Both the position numbers and the translations under genes were made by a program. A model generated the notes under the pieces. That model saw nothing but the letters and a program-made list of their open reading frames with translations. It did no database searches and had not been told where the DNA came from. This document shows, piece after piece, positions 1 to 10,664 of a DNA stretch of 64,000 nt (positions are counted from its first letter, which is position 1; the number at the start of each line of letters is the position of its first letter). The DNA is taken from assembly GCF_036850765.1 (NCBI RefSeq), contig NC_089491.1, forward strand, positions 182,445,520 to 182,509,519. The letters are read 5' to 3'. Source of the stretch: Saccopteryx bilineata (lineage: Eukaryota > Chordata > Mammalia > Chiroptera > Emballonuridae).

Positions 1-880
1 ACTTGATCATGATGTATTATTTTTTTAATATGTTGTTGTACTCGGTTTGCCAGTATTTTGTTTAGTATTTTAGCATCTGTATTCATTAGAGATATTGGTC
101 TGTAGTTTTCTTTCTTTGTGCCATCCTTGCCAGGTTTTGGTATGAGGGTTATGTTGGCCTCATAAAATGTGTTTGGAAGTATTGCTTCTTCTTCAATTTT
201 TTGGAAGACTTTGAGTAGAATAGGAACCAAGTCTTCTTTGAATGTTTGATAGAATTCACTAGTATAACCGTCTGGGCCTGGACTTTTATTTTTGGGGAGG
301 TTTTTAATAGTTTTTTCTATTTCCTCCCTGCTGATTGGTCTGTTTAGGCTTTCTGCTTCTTCATGACTCAGTCTAGGAAGGTTGTATTGTTCTAGGAATT
401 TATCCATTTCTTCTAGATTGTTGTATTTGGTGGCATATAATTTTTCATAGTATTCTACAATAATTCTTTGTATATCTATGATGTCTGTGGTGATCTCTCC
501 TCTTTCATTTTGGATTTTATTTATTTGAGTCTTGTGCCTTTTTTCCTTGGTGAGTCTTGCCAAGGGTTTGTCAATTTTGTTGATCTTTTCAAAGAACCAG
601 CTCCTTGTTTTATTGATTTTTTCTATAGTTTTTCTGTTCTCTATTTCATTTATTTCTGCTCTGATTTTGATTATCTCCTTTCTTCGGCTGGTTTTGGGTT
701 GTCTTTGTTCTTCTTTTTCTAGCTCCTTAAGGTGTGAAGTTAAGTGGTTTACTTCGCTCTCTCTTGTTTGTTCATATACGCCTGAAGTGATATGAACTTT
801 CCTCTTATTACTGCATTTGCTGCATCCCAGAGTTTCTGCTATGTCGTATTTTCATTTTCATTTGTCTGTATATATCTTTT
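1..880 (-). mobile_element. L1-A: LINE-1 fragment, ORF2 endonuclease/RT linker and RT fingers
   Basis: Read on the minus strand, this encodes L1 ORF2 from just after the endonuclease into the reverse transcriptase. Recognisable pieces include the [14 protein letters not shown] segment and [20 protein letters not shown], and the frame is still open at the window edge. It aligns base for base with 3299-4180 of the neighbouring L1-B with scattered differences, so it belongs to the same young family. Its 3' part lies beyond base 1. Its upstream part stops at about 880, where the T-run that ends L1-B begins, and does not resume beyond L1-B. It is a fragment with no function of its own. Confidence 0.9.
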
Positions 881-1019
881 TTTTTATTTATTTTTTTTAA
901 TAAATTTTTATTAATGGTAATGGGATGACATTAATAAATCAGGGTACATATATTCAAAGAAAACATGTCTAGGTTATTTTGTCATCAAATTATTTTGCAA
1001 ACCCCTTGCCCAAAGTCAG

Positions 1020-1115
1020 ATTGTCCTCCGTCACCCTCTATCTAGTTCTCTGTGCCCCTCCCCGTCCCCCTAACTCTCTCCCTCCCTCCCTCCCATGTCC
1101 TCCCTCCCCCCCCAC
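1020..1115 (-). other. L1-B 3'UTR guanine-rich tract (possible G-quadruplex)
   Basis: The plus strand is C-rich with repeated CTCCC and a run of eight C; on the L1 sense strand this gives many G3+ runs separated by one to four bases. The same tract sits at the same place in L1-E, L1-H and L1-I. Guanine-rich 3'UTR tracts are a known feature of mammalian L1s. Confidence 0.7.
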
Positions 1116-1160
1116 CCTTGGTAACCACCACACTCTTGTCCATGTCTCTTAGTCTCATTT

Positions 1161-4100
1161 TTATGTTCCACCAATGTATGGAATCATGTAGTTCTTGTTT
1201 TTTTCTGATTTACTTATTTCACTCCGTATAATGTTATCAAGATCCCACCATTTTGCTGTAAATGATCTGATGTCATCATTTCTTATGGCTGAGTAGTATT
1301 CCATAGTGTATATGTGCCACATCTTCTTTATCCAGTCTTCTATTGAAGGGCTTTTGGGTTGTTTCCATGTCTTGGCCACTGTGAACAGTGCTGCAATGAA
1401 CATGGGGCTACATGTGTCTTCATGTATCAATGTTTCTGAGGTTTTGGGGTATATACCCAGTAGAGGGATTGCTAGGTCATAAGGTAGTTCTATTTGTAGT
1501 TTTTTGAGGAACCACCATACTTTCCTCCATAATGGTTGTACTACTTTACAGTCCCACCAACAGTGAATGAGGGTTCCTTTTTCTCCACAGCCTCTCCAAA
1601 ATTTGCTATTACCTGTCTTGTTGATAATAGCTAATCTAACAGGAGTGAGGTGGTATTTCATTGTAGTTTTGATTTGCATTTCTCTAATAACTAATGAAGC
1701 TGAGCATCTTTTCATATATCTGTTGGCCATTTGTATCTCTTCCTGGGAGAAGTGTCTGTTCATGTCCTCTTCCCATTTTTTTATTGGATTGTTTGTTTGT
1801 TTGTTGTTGAGTTTTATGAGTTCTTTGTAAATTTTGGATATTAGGCCCTTATCTGAGCTGTCGTTTGAAAATATCATTTCCCATTTAGTTGGCTGTCTGT
1901 TTATTTTGATATCAGTTTATCTTGCTGAGCAAAAACTTTTTATTCTGATGTAGTCCCATTCATTTATCTTTGCCTTCACTTCTCTTGCCATTGGAGTCAA
2001 GTTCATAAAATGTTCTTTAAAACCCAGGTCCATGATTTTAGTACCTATGTCTTCTTCTATGTACTTTATTGTTTCAGATCTTATATTTAGGTCTTTGATC
2101 CATTTTGAATTAATTTTAGTACACGGGGACAGGCTGTAGTCGAGTTTCATTCTTTTGCATGTGGCTTTCCAGTTTTCCCAACACCATTTGTTGAAGAGGC
2201 TTTCTTTTCTCCATTGTGTGTTGTTGGCCCCTTTATCAAAGATTATTTGACCATATATATGTGGTTTTATTTCTGGGCTTTCTATTCTGTTCCATTGGTC
2301 TGAGTGTCTATTTTTTTGACAATACCATGCTGTTTTGATTATCGTGGCCCTATAATATAGTTTAAAGTCAGGTATTGTAATGCCCCCAGCTTCATTCTTT
2401 TTCCTTAGGATTGTTTTGGCTATTCGGGGTTTTTTATAGTTCCATATAAATCTGATGATTTTTTGTTCCATTTCTTTAAAAAATCTCATAGGGATTTTGA
2501 TGGGAATTGCATTAAATTTGTATATTGCTTTGGGTAATATGGCCATTTTGATTATATTTATTCTTCCTATCCAAGAACAAGGAATATTTTTCCATCTCAT
2601 TGTATCTTTTTCGATTTCCCTTAACAATGCTTTGTAATTTTCATTATATAGGTCCTTTACGTTCTTTGTTATGTTTATTCCTAGGTATTTTATTTTTTTT
2701 GTTGCAATCATGAAGGGGATTATTTTTTTGAGTTCGTTTTCTAATATTTCATTGTTGGCATGTAAAAAGGCTATGGACTTTTGTATGTTAATTTTGTATT
2801 CTGTGACCTTACTGTATTGGTTTATTGTTTCTAATAATCTTTTTGTGGAGTCCTTCGGGTTTTCAATGTATAGGATCATATCATCAGCAAAAAGTGATAG
2901 CTTTACTTCTTCTTTTCCGATATGGATGCCTTTTATTTCTTTGTCTTGTCTGATTGCTCTGGCCAGAACTTCTAGCACCACGTTGAATAAGAGTGGAGAG
3001 AGTGGAAAACCCTGTCTTGTTCCTGATTTAAGGTAGAAAGTCCTAAGTTTTATGCCATTTAATAGGATGTTGGCTGATGGTTTATCATATATGGCCTTTA
3101 TCATGTTGAGATATTTTCCTTCTATACCCATTTTGTTGAGAGTCTTAAACATAAAATTGTGTTGTATTTTATCAAAAGCCTTTTCTGCATCTATTGATAA
3201 GATCATGTGGTTTTTGTTCTTTGTTTTGTTGATATGGTGTATTACGTTAACCGTTTTGCGTATGTTGAACCATCCTTGAGATGCTGGGATGAATCCCACT
3301 TGATCATGATGTATTATTTTTTTAATATGTTGTTGTATTTGGTTTGCCAGTATTTTGTTTAGTATTTTAGCATCTGTATTTATTAGAGATATTGGTCTGT
3401 AGTTTTCTTTCTTTGTGCCATCCTTGCCAGGTTTTGGTATGAGGGTTATGTTGGCCTCATAAAATGTGTTTGGAAGTATTGCTTCTTCTTCAATTTTTTG
3501 GAAGACTTTGAGTAGAATAGGAACCAAGTCTTCTTTGAATGTTTGATAGAATTCACTAGTATAACCGTCTGGGCCTGGACTTTTATATTTGGGGAGATTT
3601 TTAATAGTTTTTTCTATTTCCTCCCTGCTGATTGGTCTGTTTAGGCTTTCTGCTTCTTCATGACTCAGTCTAGGAAGGTTGTATTGTTCTAGGAATTTAT
3701 CCATTTCTTCTAGATTGTTGTATTTGGAGGCATATAATTTTTCATAGTATTCTACAATAATTCTTTGTATATCTATGATGTCTGTGGTGATCTCTCCTCT
3801 TTCATTTTGGATTTTATTTATTTGAGTCCTGTGTCTTTTTTCCTTGGTGAGTCTTGCCAAGGGTTTGTCAATTTTGTTGATCTTTTCAAAGAACCAGCTC
3901 CTTGTTTTATTGATTTTTTCTATAGTTTTCTGTTCTCTATTTCATTTATTTCTGCTCTGATTTTTATTATCTCCTTTCTTCGGCTGGTTTTGGGTTGTCT
4001 TTGTTCTTCTTTTTCTAGTTCCTTAAGGTGTGAAGTTAAGTGGTTTACTTTGGCTCTCTCTTGTTTGTTCATATAGGCCTGAAGTGATATGAACTTTCCT

Positions 4101-4987
4101 CTTATTACTGCTTTTGCTGCATCCCATAGATTCTGATATGTCGTATTTTCATTTTCATTTGTCTGTATATATCTTTTGATTTCTGCGCTTATTTCTTCTT
4201 TGACCCATTCATTTTTTAGAAGTATGTTGTTTAGTTTCCACATTTTTGTGGGTTTTCCCCCCTCTTTTTTGCAGTTGAATTCTAGTTTCAAGGCTTTATG
4301 ATCAGAAAATATGCTTGGTACAATTTCAATTTTTCTAAATTTGCTGATATTGTCTTTGTGGCCCAACATATGGTCAATTCTTGAGAATGTTCCATGTACA
4401 CTAGAGAAAAATGTATACTCTGTCGCTTTGGGATGAAGTGTCCTGTAGATGTCTATCATATCCAGGTGTTCTAGTATTTCGTTTAAGGCCACTATATCTT
4501 TATTGATTCTCTGTTTGGATGACCGATCTAGAGCCGTCAGCGGTATATTGAGTTCTCCAAGTATGATTGTATTTTTGTTAGTTTTTGTTTTAAGGTCAAT
4601 AAGTAGCTGTCTTATATATTTTGGTGCTCCTTGGTTTGGTGCATATATATTAAGGATTGTTATGTCTTCTTGATTCAACTTCCCCTTAATCATTATGAAA
4701 TGACCATTTTTGTCTCTGAGTACTTTTTCTGTCTTGTAGTCAGCATTATTAGATATGAGTATTGCTACGCCTGCTTTTTTTTGGGTGTTGTTTGCTTGGA
4801 GTATTGTTTTCCAGCCTTTCACTTTGAATTTGTTTTTATCCTTGTTGCTTAGATGTGTTTCTTGTAGGCAGCATATAGTTGGATTTTCTTTTTTAATCCA
4901 TTCTGCTACTCTGTGTCTTTTTATTGGTAAGTTTAATCCATTTACATTTAGTGTAATTATTGACACTTGTGGGTTCCCTACTGGCAC
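1161..4987 (-). pseudogene. L1-B ORF2 (endonuclease-reverse transcriptase), two lesions
   Basis: ORF2p nicks target DNA and reverse-transcribes L1 RNA at the nick. Translation starts at 4987 with an APE-type endonuclease: N14, the QETHL glutamate, the GxLN loop and the SDH triad are readable, though the usual GDLN is GELN here. The reverse transcriptase follows with the IDAEKAFDK and FADD motifs, then a Cys-rich C terminus (CxxxC, later HxxxxC) near 1525-1610. Two breaks are clear on comparison with L1-A and L1-I: one T is missing from the T-run at 3926-3929, shifting the frame, and GAA has become TAA at 1917-1919. The usual RQGCPLS motif reads RQGFPLS. The pieces run 4987-3920, 3860-1917 and 1877-1161. 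Confidence 0.92.
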
Positions 4988-5311
4988 TTTATAAATTGCT
5001 TTCTGTTAGTTTTGTATCTAGTTTGATTCTTCTCTTTTGTTTTTCTATCATTTGTTTTTCTTTGTTTGTGTTCCATACTTCTTTCCTCTGTTGCTACCTT
5101 TTTTAAGTCAAGTGTTTTTGTGGTGGTTTTTTCAAGGGTGGTTACCATTAAGTAATGAAAAGGGTACCTACCATATTCATTGTAGTACCCTATCTTATAA
5201 GTATTTCTGCACTTCATCGTCCTTTGCTACTGTTAATCTCGATCCTCTCCCCCCTTTTTTCCTTTGTTGTCACAGTTTAAGTTTGGTTTTATTGTGTTCT
5301 TGGTGGAGCTG

Positions 5312-6307
5312 TTACTTGTGGTTAGGTTTTCTTTTGTTCTTTGAATCTGGTTGGAAAACCCCCTTTAGTATTTCCTGGAGTGGGGGCTTTCTGTTGATAA
5401 ATTCTCTCATCTTTTCTGTATTTGTGAATGTTTTTATATCTCCTTCATACTTGAAGGATAGCTTTGATGGGTATAGTATTCTTGGCTGAAAGTTCCTCTC
5501 TTTCAGGGCTTTAAATATTGGGGTCCACTCTCTTCTAGCTTGTAAAGTTTCTGCTGAGAAATCTGATGATAATCTAATAGGCCTTCCTTTATATGTTGTG
5601 CTCTTCTTTTCCCTGGCTGCCTTGAGAATTTTTTCTTTGTCATTGGTTTGTGTCATCTTTATTATGATGTGCCTTGGAGTGGGTTTGTTGGGGTTAAGAA
5701 AACTCGGTGTTCTGTTTGCTTCTTGAATTTGAGGCTTTAGTTCCTTCCACAGGCTTGGGAAGTTCTCGTCTATTATTTGTTTGAGTATATTCTCCATTCC
5801 ATTTTCTTTCTCTTCTCCCTCTGATATACCTATTATTCTTATGTTATTCTTTCTGACGGAGTCAGACAATTCCTGTAGGGCTTTCTCGTTTTTTATTATT
5901 TTTGAGTCTCTTTCTTCTTCTCTCTGTTGTGCCTCAAGTTGTTTGTCTTCTATTTCACTAATCCTATCTTCAATCTGGGCTGTTCTGTTAGCTAAGCTTG
6001 TTACCTCGTTTTTCAGCTCGTGAATTGAGTTTTTCATTTCTGTTTGATTTGTTTTAATAGTTTCAATTTCCTTGGTAATATATTCTTTGTGTTCATTGAG
6101 TTGTTTTCTGATCTCCCTATATTGCCTTTCTGTGTTTTCTTGTATATCTCTGAGTATTTTTAAGATTTCTATTTTAAATTCTCTGTCATTTAGCTCCAAG
6201 GCTTCCAATATGTTAAGTCTTTTCTCCATAGATTTTTCCACATCTATTTGTGTTACCTCTCTTTCTTTTGTATCCATGATATTCGATTTCCTCTTTCTTA
6301 TCGGCAT
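5312..6307 (-). CDS. L1-B ORF1 protein, intact (331 aa)
   Basis: ORF1p is the trimeric RNA-binding chaperone that coats L1 RNA in cytoplasmic particles. The ATG at 6307 opens a basic head (MPIRKRKSN), then a heptad-rich coiled coil (about residues 45-150) including the RISEIED segment typical of the trimer core. An RRM-like domain follows (about 155-250; NNIRIIGISEG and TPRHIIIKM). The C-terminal domain (about 250-331) carries the conserved SSDFSAETLQARREW block. The length matches mammalian ORF1p (about 340 aa). ORF2 starts about 320 bases downstream. It differs from L1-I ORF1 at two residues. Whether it is transcribed cannot be judged from the sequence. Confidence 0.95.
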   Translation of the reverse strand: MPIRKRKSNIMDTKEREVTQIDVEKSMEKRLNILEALELNDREFKIEILKILRDIQENTERQYREIRKQLNEHKEYITKEIETIKTNQTEMKNSIHELKNEVTSLANRTAQIEDRISEIEDKQLEAQQREEERDSKIIKNEKALQELSDSVRKNNIRIIGISEGEEKENGMENILKQIIDENFPSLWKELKPQIQEANRTPSFLNPNKPTPRHIIIKMTQTNDKEKILKAAREKKSTTYKGRPIRLSSDFSAETLQARREWTPIFKALKERNFQPRILYPSKLSFKYEGDIKTFTNTEKMREFINRKPPLQEILKGVFQPDSKNKRKPNHK

Positions 6308-6354
6308 CTGAGGGTGGTCTTATTGATAGCACTAATTAGAATTAATAAAGAGTA

Positions 6355-7250
6355 AAAAGTAAAAAAAAAAAAAAAAAAGGTAAAACACCCCACAAAAAAA
6401 AAACAGTAATAATTTATTTTTTCCCCCTTTTTTCTTTCTTCTCTTTCCCTCCTCTCCCCTCCTCAGGGAAATATCATGCCTATAATGGAGGGCCCGATTT
6501 GGGGTGAAGAGTTCAAGGGGCAAAAAAAGGGAGTAGGGACCTACTAAATGCAAAAAAAAAAAAAAAAAGGAAGAAAATTTTAGACAAGCATAAGATGATT
6601 TGCTTGTAAGTGATGGTCAACTAAGAGATATAATGAGAGGGATAAGAGGGAACCAGAAAAAAGGACCAAAAAAGGAATAATAAAGAAGAAAAAAATAAAA
6701 ATAATAAGTAAAAATCTGTTGTATTAAGTGGAGCAAAGACTAAATACAATGGAGACCTTGGGTTGGCAGAACCCAAAATGCCACAAAAATAAACAAACAA
6801 GAAAAAAACAAAAACAAAAGCAAAAAAGAAAAATAAAGCCAAAAAAAGTCTTGAGTCCCAAATTAACTAATTTGTTCGTGATTGAGGATTAAATGGGAGG
6901 AAAGTAAAACGAGAAAAGAGAAAACGAATAGAAAGGAAAAAATAAGAAAAAGAGAAAAATGAAGGAAGAAATAAAAAAGGAAGAGAAAAAAACAAAATAA
7001 AGCAAAAAAAAAAAAAAGAGGAGAGAGTGAGAGTTAAGTGTTTTGGAGTATAACCTTAAAGGAGGGTGAGGATGAAGAAGAGAAATAAAATGTAACACTC
7101 ATGGGTAGTGTAGTTCAGGAAAAGGGAAGCATAAGATGGGCAGAGAATAGAAGGACCGAGGTGGAGGAAATAAAAGCAATAAGATAGAAGAAACAAACAA
7201 CAACAAAAAAAAATTAGTGGAACAAGTTGTAAAGTCTGTGGATTTTTCTT
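6355..7250 (-). repeat. L1-B purine/pyrimidine strand-asymmetric tract
   Basis: On plus this is dominated by A and G (runs such as GAAAAAGAGAAAA and AGGAAGAAA); on the L1 sense strand it is pyrimidine-rich. Equivalent tracts lie at 20995-21960 (L1-E) and 50040-50945 (L1-I). Confidence 0.75.
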
Positions 7251-8082
7251 GATTTTGAGAGGTTAACTTCTTCCTTTTTCTTTTCTCTCCCTCTTCCTGG
7301 TCGGTGACTCTGTACCCCAGGCTCTGCCTCTGTGTCACACTTAGGTAGGGATTTGCAGTTGATGGGATTCTATGGCAATGTCATATAATTGGCTTTAGTC
7401 TTGCTGGTAGTCAAGGCTTGTTGGCGTTTGCAGGGTCCAACGATGAGAGAGTTTGCTTTCCTGGATTCTCTCTCCTAGTCCCCCCTTCCTGAATTAGCAG
7501 CCTGGTGATCCAGCTATAAGGCTGCAACTGCTTCTGCCTGGGGAGTAAGAGGCTCAAAGAGCTGGGAAATCCCCACTCTATCCCCACTCAGTGCAAGGCT
7601 TTGGGAAAGGCTCTGGCAGTCAGGGCCTCCAGTGTAATCAGGCGGGGGTGGGAGTCAATTGTTGTCAAGGTGACTGTTCAGCACCTAGCATTCAGTTGGA
7701 CCTCTCAAACCAGGCTTTCCACTCTTTGTAGCCTGTTTTGGCTGGGAAGAAGAGGCACTAGTCTCTGCTTGCGACTAGTGTAGTATAGATCTTATTATCT
7801 GCCAAGTCCTTCTTGTTAGCGTTTATCCCTGAATATGGAGGCTCTATCAATCAGAAGTTGCCCCTGCCCCTTTAGCGAGAGGCACTAAAAAATATCACGC
7901 CTCTTGTCTTGGATCGCTGAACTGAGAGAGATCTTATCAATTAGAACCGAGGGTGCGCAGATTTTATGAGTTAAGCTGATTTCAGTGATTGGGTCGCAGC
8001 TGTGCTTCCGAAGGCATTTTAGGCTGCCTGCGTGCGCCCCTCCCCCAATGCTTGATTGTTAGCTTGAATGGCTGGGTGAGGT

Positions 8083-8091
8083 GCCCCGCCC
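8083..8091 (-). promoter_or_regulatory. GC box (Sp1-type) in L1-B 5'UTR
   Basis: GCCCCGCCC on plus, GGGCGGGGC on the sense strand. Exactly conserved at the same place in L1-E and L1-I, inside a conserved block next to the variable cassette. Sp1/KLF binding is inferred. Confidence 0.55.
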
Positions 8092-8327
8092 ACAGAGAGA
8101 ATCTCCCAAGTAGGGAAGACCACCCTGGTGCCTCTCCCGCTCGCCCTGCCACTGGCGGCTGGATCGCACCAGGCGCAGGATAATGGGGCACCCTGGGTGT
8201 GTGGGCCAGTAGGGCACTCTGGGCACATGGAATGCCCAGGGCATGCGCTCGAATGGGGTGCTCCGGGCACCGGTGGCTGGCGACTCTCACTCGCAGTGCG
8301 CGGGCCGCTGGGAACGTTAGCGGTGTT

Positions 8328-8513
8328 CGCTCTGCAACCGGACCGGGTGCGTGCCGGCGGCTGCTCGCTGCTCCCGAGTGTGGGCGGTGCTCGCTCTGCA
8401 ACCGTACCGGGTGTGCGCCAGCGGCTGCTTGCCGCTCCAGAGTGTGGGCAGTGCTCGCTCTGCAACCGGACCAGGCACGCCTGTGGCTGCTCGCGGCTCC
8501 CGAGTGTGGGCTT
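8328..8513 (-). repeat. Three tandem 64-bp repeats in L1-B 5'UTR
   Basis: The phrase CGCTCTGCAACCG starts at 8328, 8392 and 8456, a period of exactly 64, and each unit ends in a GAGTGTGGGC-type phrase. Units differ by scattered substitutions. L1-E and L1-I do not carry these units at this place. Confidence 0.9.
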
Positions 8514-8720
8514 ACTCACCACAGGCGCACTCCCTCGCGGCTTGAATGAACGTCCCTGCGGTAGCTTCCTCCACACCCTCGTCTCTCAGATTCAAGTGAT
8601 AACAGTCCTTTCGCTTTCAGTTTGTGTGGAACTCCGGAATGCTCCGAGGATAAATTTTTCTGTTTCTAGTTGATAAATTTGTTGTGATTTAGGGGAGATC
8701 TGTCGGACGCGCTGCTCACG

Positions 8721-8742
8721 GCGCCATTTCCGTGACGTCACC
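8721..8742 (-). promoter_or_regulatory. CRE plus YY1-like site at L1-B 5' end
   Basis: The palindrome TGACGTCA lies at 8733-8740, with GCCATTT (YY1-like core AAATGGC on the sense strand) at 8723-8729. Both sit within about 20 bases of the L1 start. In human L1 a YY1 site at the same place sets the transcription start; function here is inferred. Confidence 0.7.
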
Positions 8743-8745
8743 CCC

Positions 8746-9032
8746 TCTTGGTTTCTAACATCAGTTACAGCCCTATAATTTGAAGAAATGTGAAGGCTAC
8801 CTAGGTAACATGTATGCCTTATTGTGAAACTTGTCTGTGTACCTTTCATATTATCCAATGCTATGAAACTCAATAGTTGTTCAACAAATGGTATATAAAC
8901 AAATGACTCCCTATGTATGAGCAGGAACATAAAGAGACTTGTAAGAGTAAGTGGAATGCAGGAAAATAGTGGAGAGAAGCAGGGATAATGGATGGCTAAA
9001 ACAAAGAAGGAAAACAGGACAAATGAAATACT
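8746..9032. other. No feature recognised
   Basis: AT-rich non-L1 DNA right of L1-B. No convincing ORF, RNA gene or repeat is seen. Confidence 0.6.
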
Positions 9033-9247
9033 AGTAGTCCCCAGGTTACAAACGAAATAGATACTATAGGTTTGTACCTAAGTCAAATTTGTATGTAAGT
9101 TGGAACAGGTACATGTACATATTAAATGCAAGTTAGACAGATATTTGTCTTAATATGGTATTTATTTTTATTTTTCTGTGCATATAATGCTTAAGCATTT
9201 TCAAACCTACAGAACCTATCTCGTTTATAACCTGAGGGCTGCCTCTA
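9033..9247. mobile_element. Palindromic nonautonomous DNA transposon relic (class uncertain)
   Basis: The two ends are inverted copies. The left end reads TAGTCCCCAGGTTACAAACG and continues to a TAGGTTTG; the reverse complement of the right end reads CAGCCCTCAGGTTATAAACG and continues the same way, for roughly 45 matching positions with scattered changes. There is no coding capacity. This fits a MITE-type element of about 215 bp. TA flanks both sides, compatible with a Tc1/mariner relative, but I cannot fix the superfamily. Confidence 0.55.
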
Positions 9248-10166
9248 GTTACCTTCATTTCATTTAGCATGCTCACCCACTGCTTCTGACTCACCTGACA
9301 CTATTTTTTTTCAGGTAGTGTTTGATCCTAAACCAATACTAAAAAGAATTTTGAGTTATTAAGGTATCTGTTTAATGAATATTTAGCTTAGCTACCAGTG
9401 TCAGAAAATGCAAATTAATAGTGGTTTAATAGAGAAAAAAAATTAGTTCTCACTCATGTAAATCAGGCAGTTCAGAGTTTTGGATAATTCAGGCTCCTTC
9501 TGTTCTTTGCTCTCTCATTCTTGAAAGGAAGATTCCACCCTCAGCCAAGCCACCTGGGCCAGCCCAGCATATCTGCATGTTGGAGCTAAGAGAATGAAAA
9601 GGAAGGACACAGGTTTGTCTTTCTCTGAGCACACATCACTTCCTCTTAGATTCAAAGAACATAGTCACATGGCCACATGAGGATACAAAGGAACATTTGG
9701 GAGGCATGTGCCTTACTTTTCAGAAAGTGGAAAATGGATACTGAGGGATGATATCTCCCATTGAACTTTTGGCCTGTGTACAGAATCTTGTTCTGGGATC
9801 ACAGGCAAAAATGTGAAGTAGCTTTTAGGAATGCCCAGCTTCCATTTTCTGTGTTCCTCTCATTCTTATAACAATTCCTTGTTTTCTCCCAGGCTCTCTT
9901 AACCTGGAGGAATAGACAAATACTCAGAAGTGGGCAAAAGTAGGTCCAATTACCAGCCATCATTACCTAAAAGATAAATAAGTAAGGATACAAAGTAAGA
10001 ATAATAGTAATAATAAGAAGAAAAATAATGAAAATAAGTGATACAATAATTAATAAATATGCAACCATACAAGAATAAACTGTGTTCTGGGTATTCACAA
10101 CTATAAACCTACTTTTGTCCACCCCATAGTTTTCTACTGTATAAATGTTCAGTGTAGTATCTCTCC
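9248..10166. other. Unclassified sequence, possibly an old repeat at about 9400-9800
   Basis: The stretch containing TTCAGGCTCCTTCTGTTC and, later, CATAGTCACATGGCCACA resembles an ancient mammalian interspersed repeat I remember but cannot name. An AT-rich low-complexity segment with AATAAT/AAGAAA runs lies at about 9965-10060. No coding sequence is supported. Confidence 0.35.
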
Positions 10167-10558
10167 AAAGAATGTTGCATTTTCCCAGCCCTGGCTGGTG
10201 GGCTCAGCGGTAGAGCATTGACCCAGCATGTGGAAGTCCCGGTTTGGTTCCTGGCCAGGGCACACAGGAGAAGCACCCATCTGCTTCTCCATCCTTCCCC
10301 CTCTCCTTTCTCTCTCTCTCTTTCTCTCTCTCCATTTCTCTCTCTTCCCCTCCTATAGCCATGGCTTGAATGGTTTGAGCAATTTGTATGGTTCCAACAA
10401 TTTGGTCCCAGGCACTGAGGATGGCTCCATGGCCCCGTAGTGGGTTTGCCAGGTGGATCCCGGTCAGGGCACATGCGGGTGTCTGTCTTCCTGTCTCTCC
10501 ACCTCTCACTTAATAAAAATTTTTTTAAAAAAGAGACAAAAAGAATGTTTGCATTTTC
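10167..10558. repeat. Target-site duplication pair around a SINE
   Basis: AAAGAATGTTGCATTTTC at 10167-10184 and the same sequence with one extra T at 10540-10558 flank the SINE at 10185-10539. This is the mark of L1-driven insertion. Confidence 0.85.
10185..10539 (+). mobile_element. tRNA-derived SINE (Rhin-1/VES-like), long form
   Basis: The head contains a Pol III A-box-like GCTCAGCGGTAG (10202-10213) and a B box GGTTTGGTTCC (10241-10251), followed by CCAGGGCACA, a CT-rich middle, a second tRNA-unrelated part and a short A-rich tail. It belongs to the same family as the SINE at 19075. Flanking 18-19-bp duplications define the ends. Confidence 0.88.
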
Positions 10559-10664
10559 AAAGAAAACCCCAAGAGGTCAAACTGAAACCTAGAAATAAAA
10601 TAAATGTCTCGTTAAATAAAGTATCAGTGAATAAATGCCTCAGTGAAGGAAAAAAAGGGTTCTT

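Larger units (their letters stand above)
881..8745 (-). mobile_element. L1-B: full-length young LINE-1
   Basis: Complete minus-strand L1 of about 7.9 kb. From its 5' end (right) it has a CRE/YY1 start near 8721-8742, a 5'UTR of about 2.4 kb, intact ORF1 (5312-6307), ORF2 with two lesions (1161-4987), a guanine-rich 3'UTR, a polyadenylation signal (reverse complement at 907-912) and a poly(A) tail seen as T-runs at 881-898. Its ORF1 differs from that of L1-I by two residues, so both are recent copies of one lineage. No clear target-site duplication is visible. The left flank is L1-A and the right flank (from 8746) is unrelated DNA. Confidence 0.95.
6308..8745 (-). promoter_or_regulatory. L1-B 5'UTR / internal promoter, about 2.4 kb
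   Basis: Between the L1 start and ORF1 lie about 2.4 kb with no convincing ORF. In the element's direction it has a CRE/YY1 head, a CpG-rich block with tandem 64-bp repeats (8328-8513), a GC box (8083-8091), a stretch of ordinary composition (about 7250-8000), and a long pyrimidine-rich stretch (purine-rich on plus, about 6355-7250). Human L1 has about 0.9 kb here, so this is unusually long. L1-E and L1-I have the same plan. Confidence 0.85.

Noticed and set aside
2671..3279. Phe/Ser/Leu-rich plus-strand frames opposite L1-B ORF2 (and the same opposite L1-E, H and I)
   Set aside because: Mirror images of the AT-rich ORF2 coding strand; hydrophobic composition is a by-product.
8019..8576. Sense-strand open frame of 185 codons in L1-B 5'UTR, with a related 176-codon frame in L1-I (48755-49285) and a 122-codon frame in L1-E (19867-20235)
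   Set aside because: They look conserved, but they begin at GTG with no upstream ATG in frame (a stop lies just upstream in L1-I). The region is GC-rich and so stop-poor, and the frames diverge at the variable cassettes.
8128..8673. Antisense frame of 181 codons in L1-B 5'UTR (ORF0-like)
   Set aside because: Primate L1 has an antisense ORF0, but here the antisense frames of the three copies do not share a common start or length and follow GC-rich composition. Not supported.
10185..10260. tRNA-like gene with A and B boxes
   Set aside because: It is the head of a SINE: it lacks a foldable tRNA, has a SINE body and tail, and is bounded by a target duplication.
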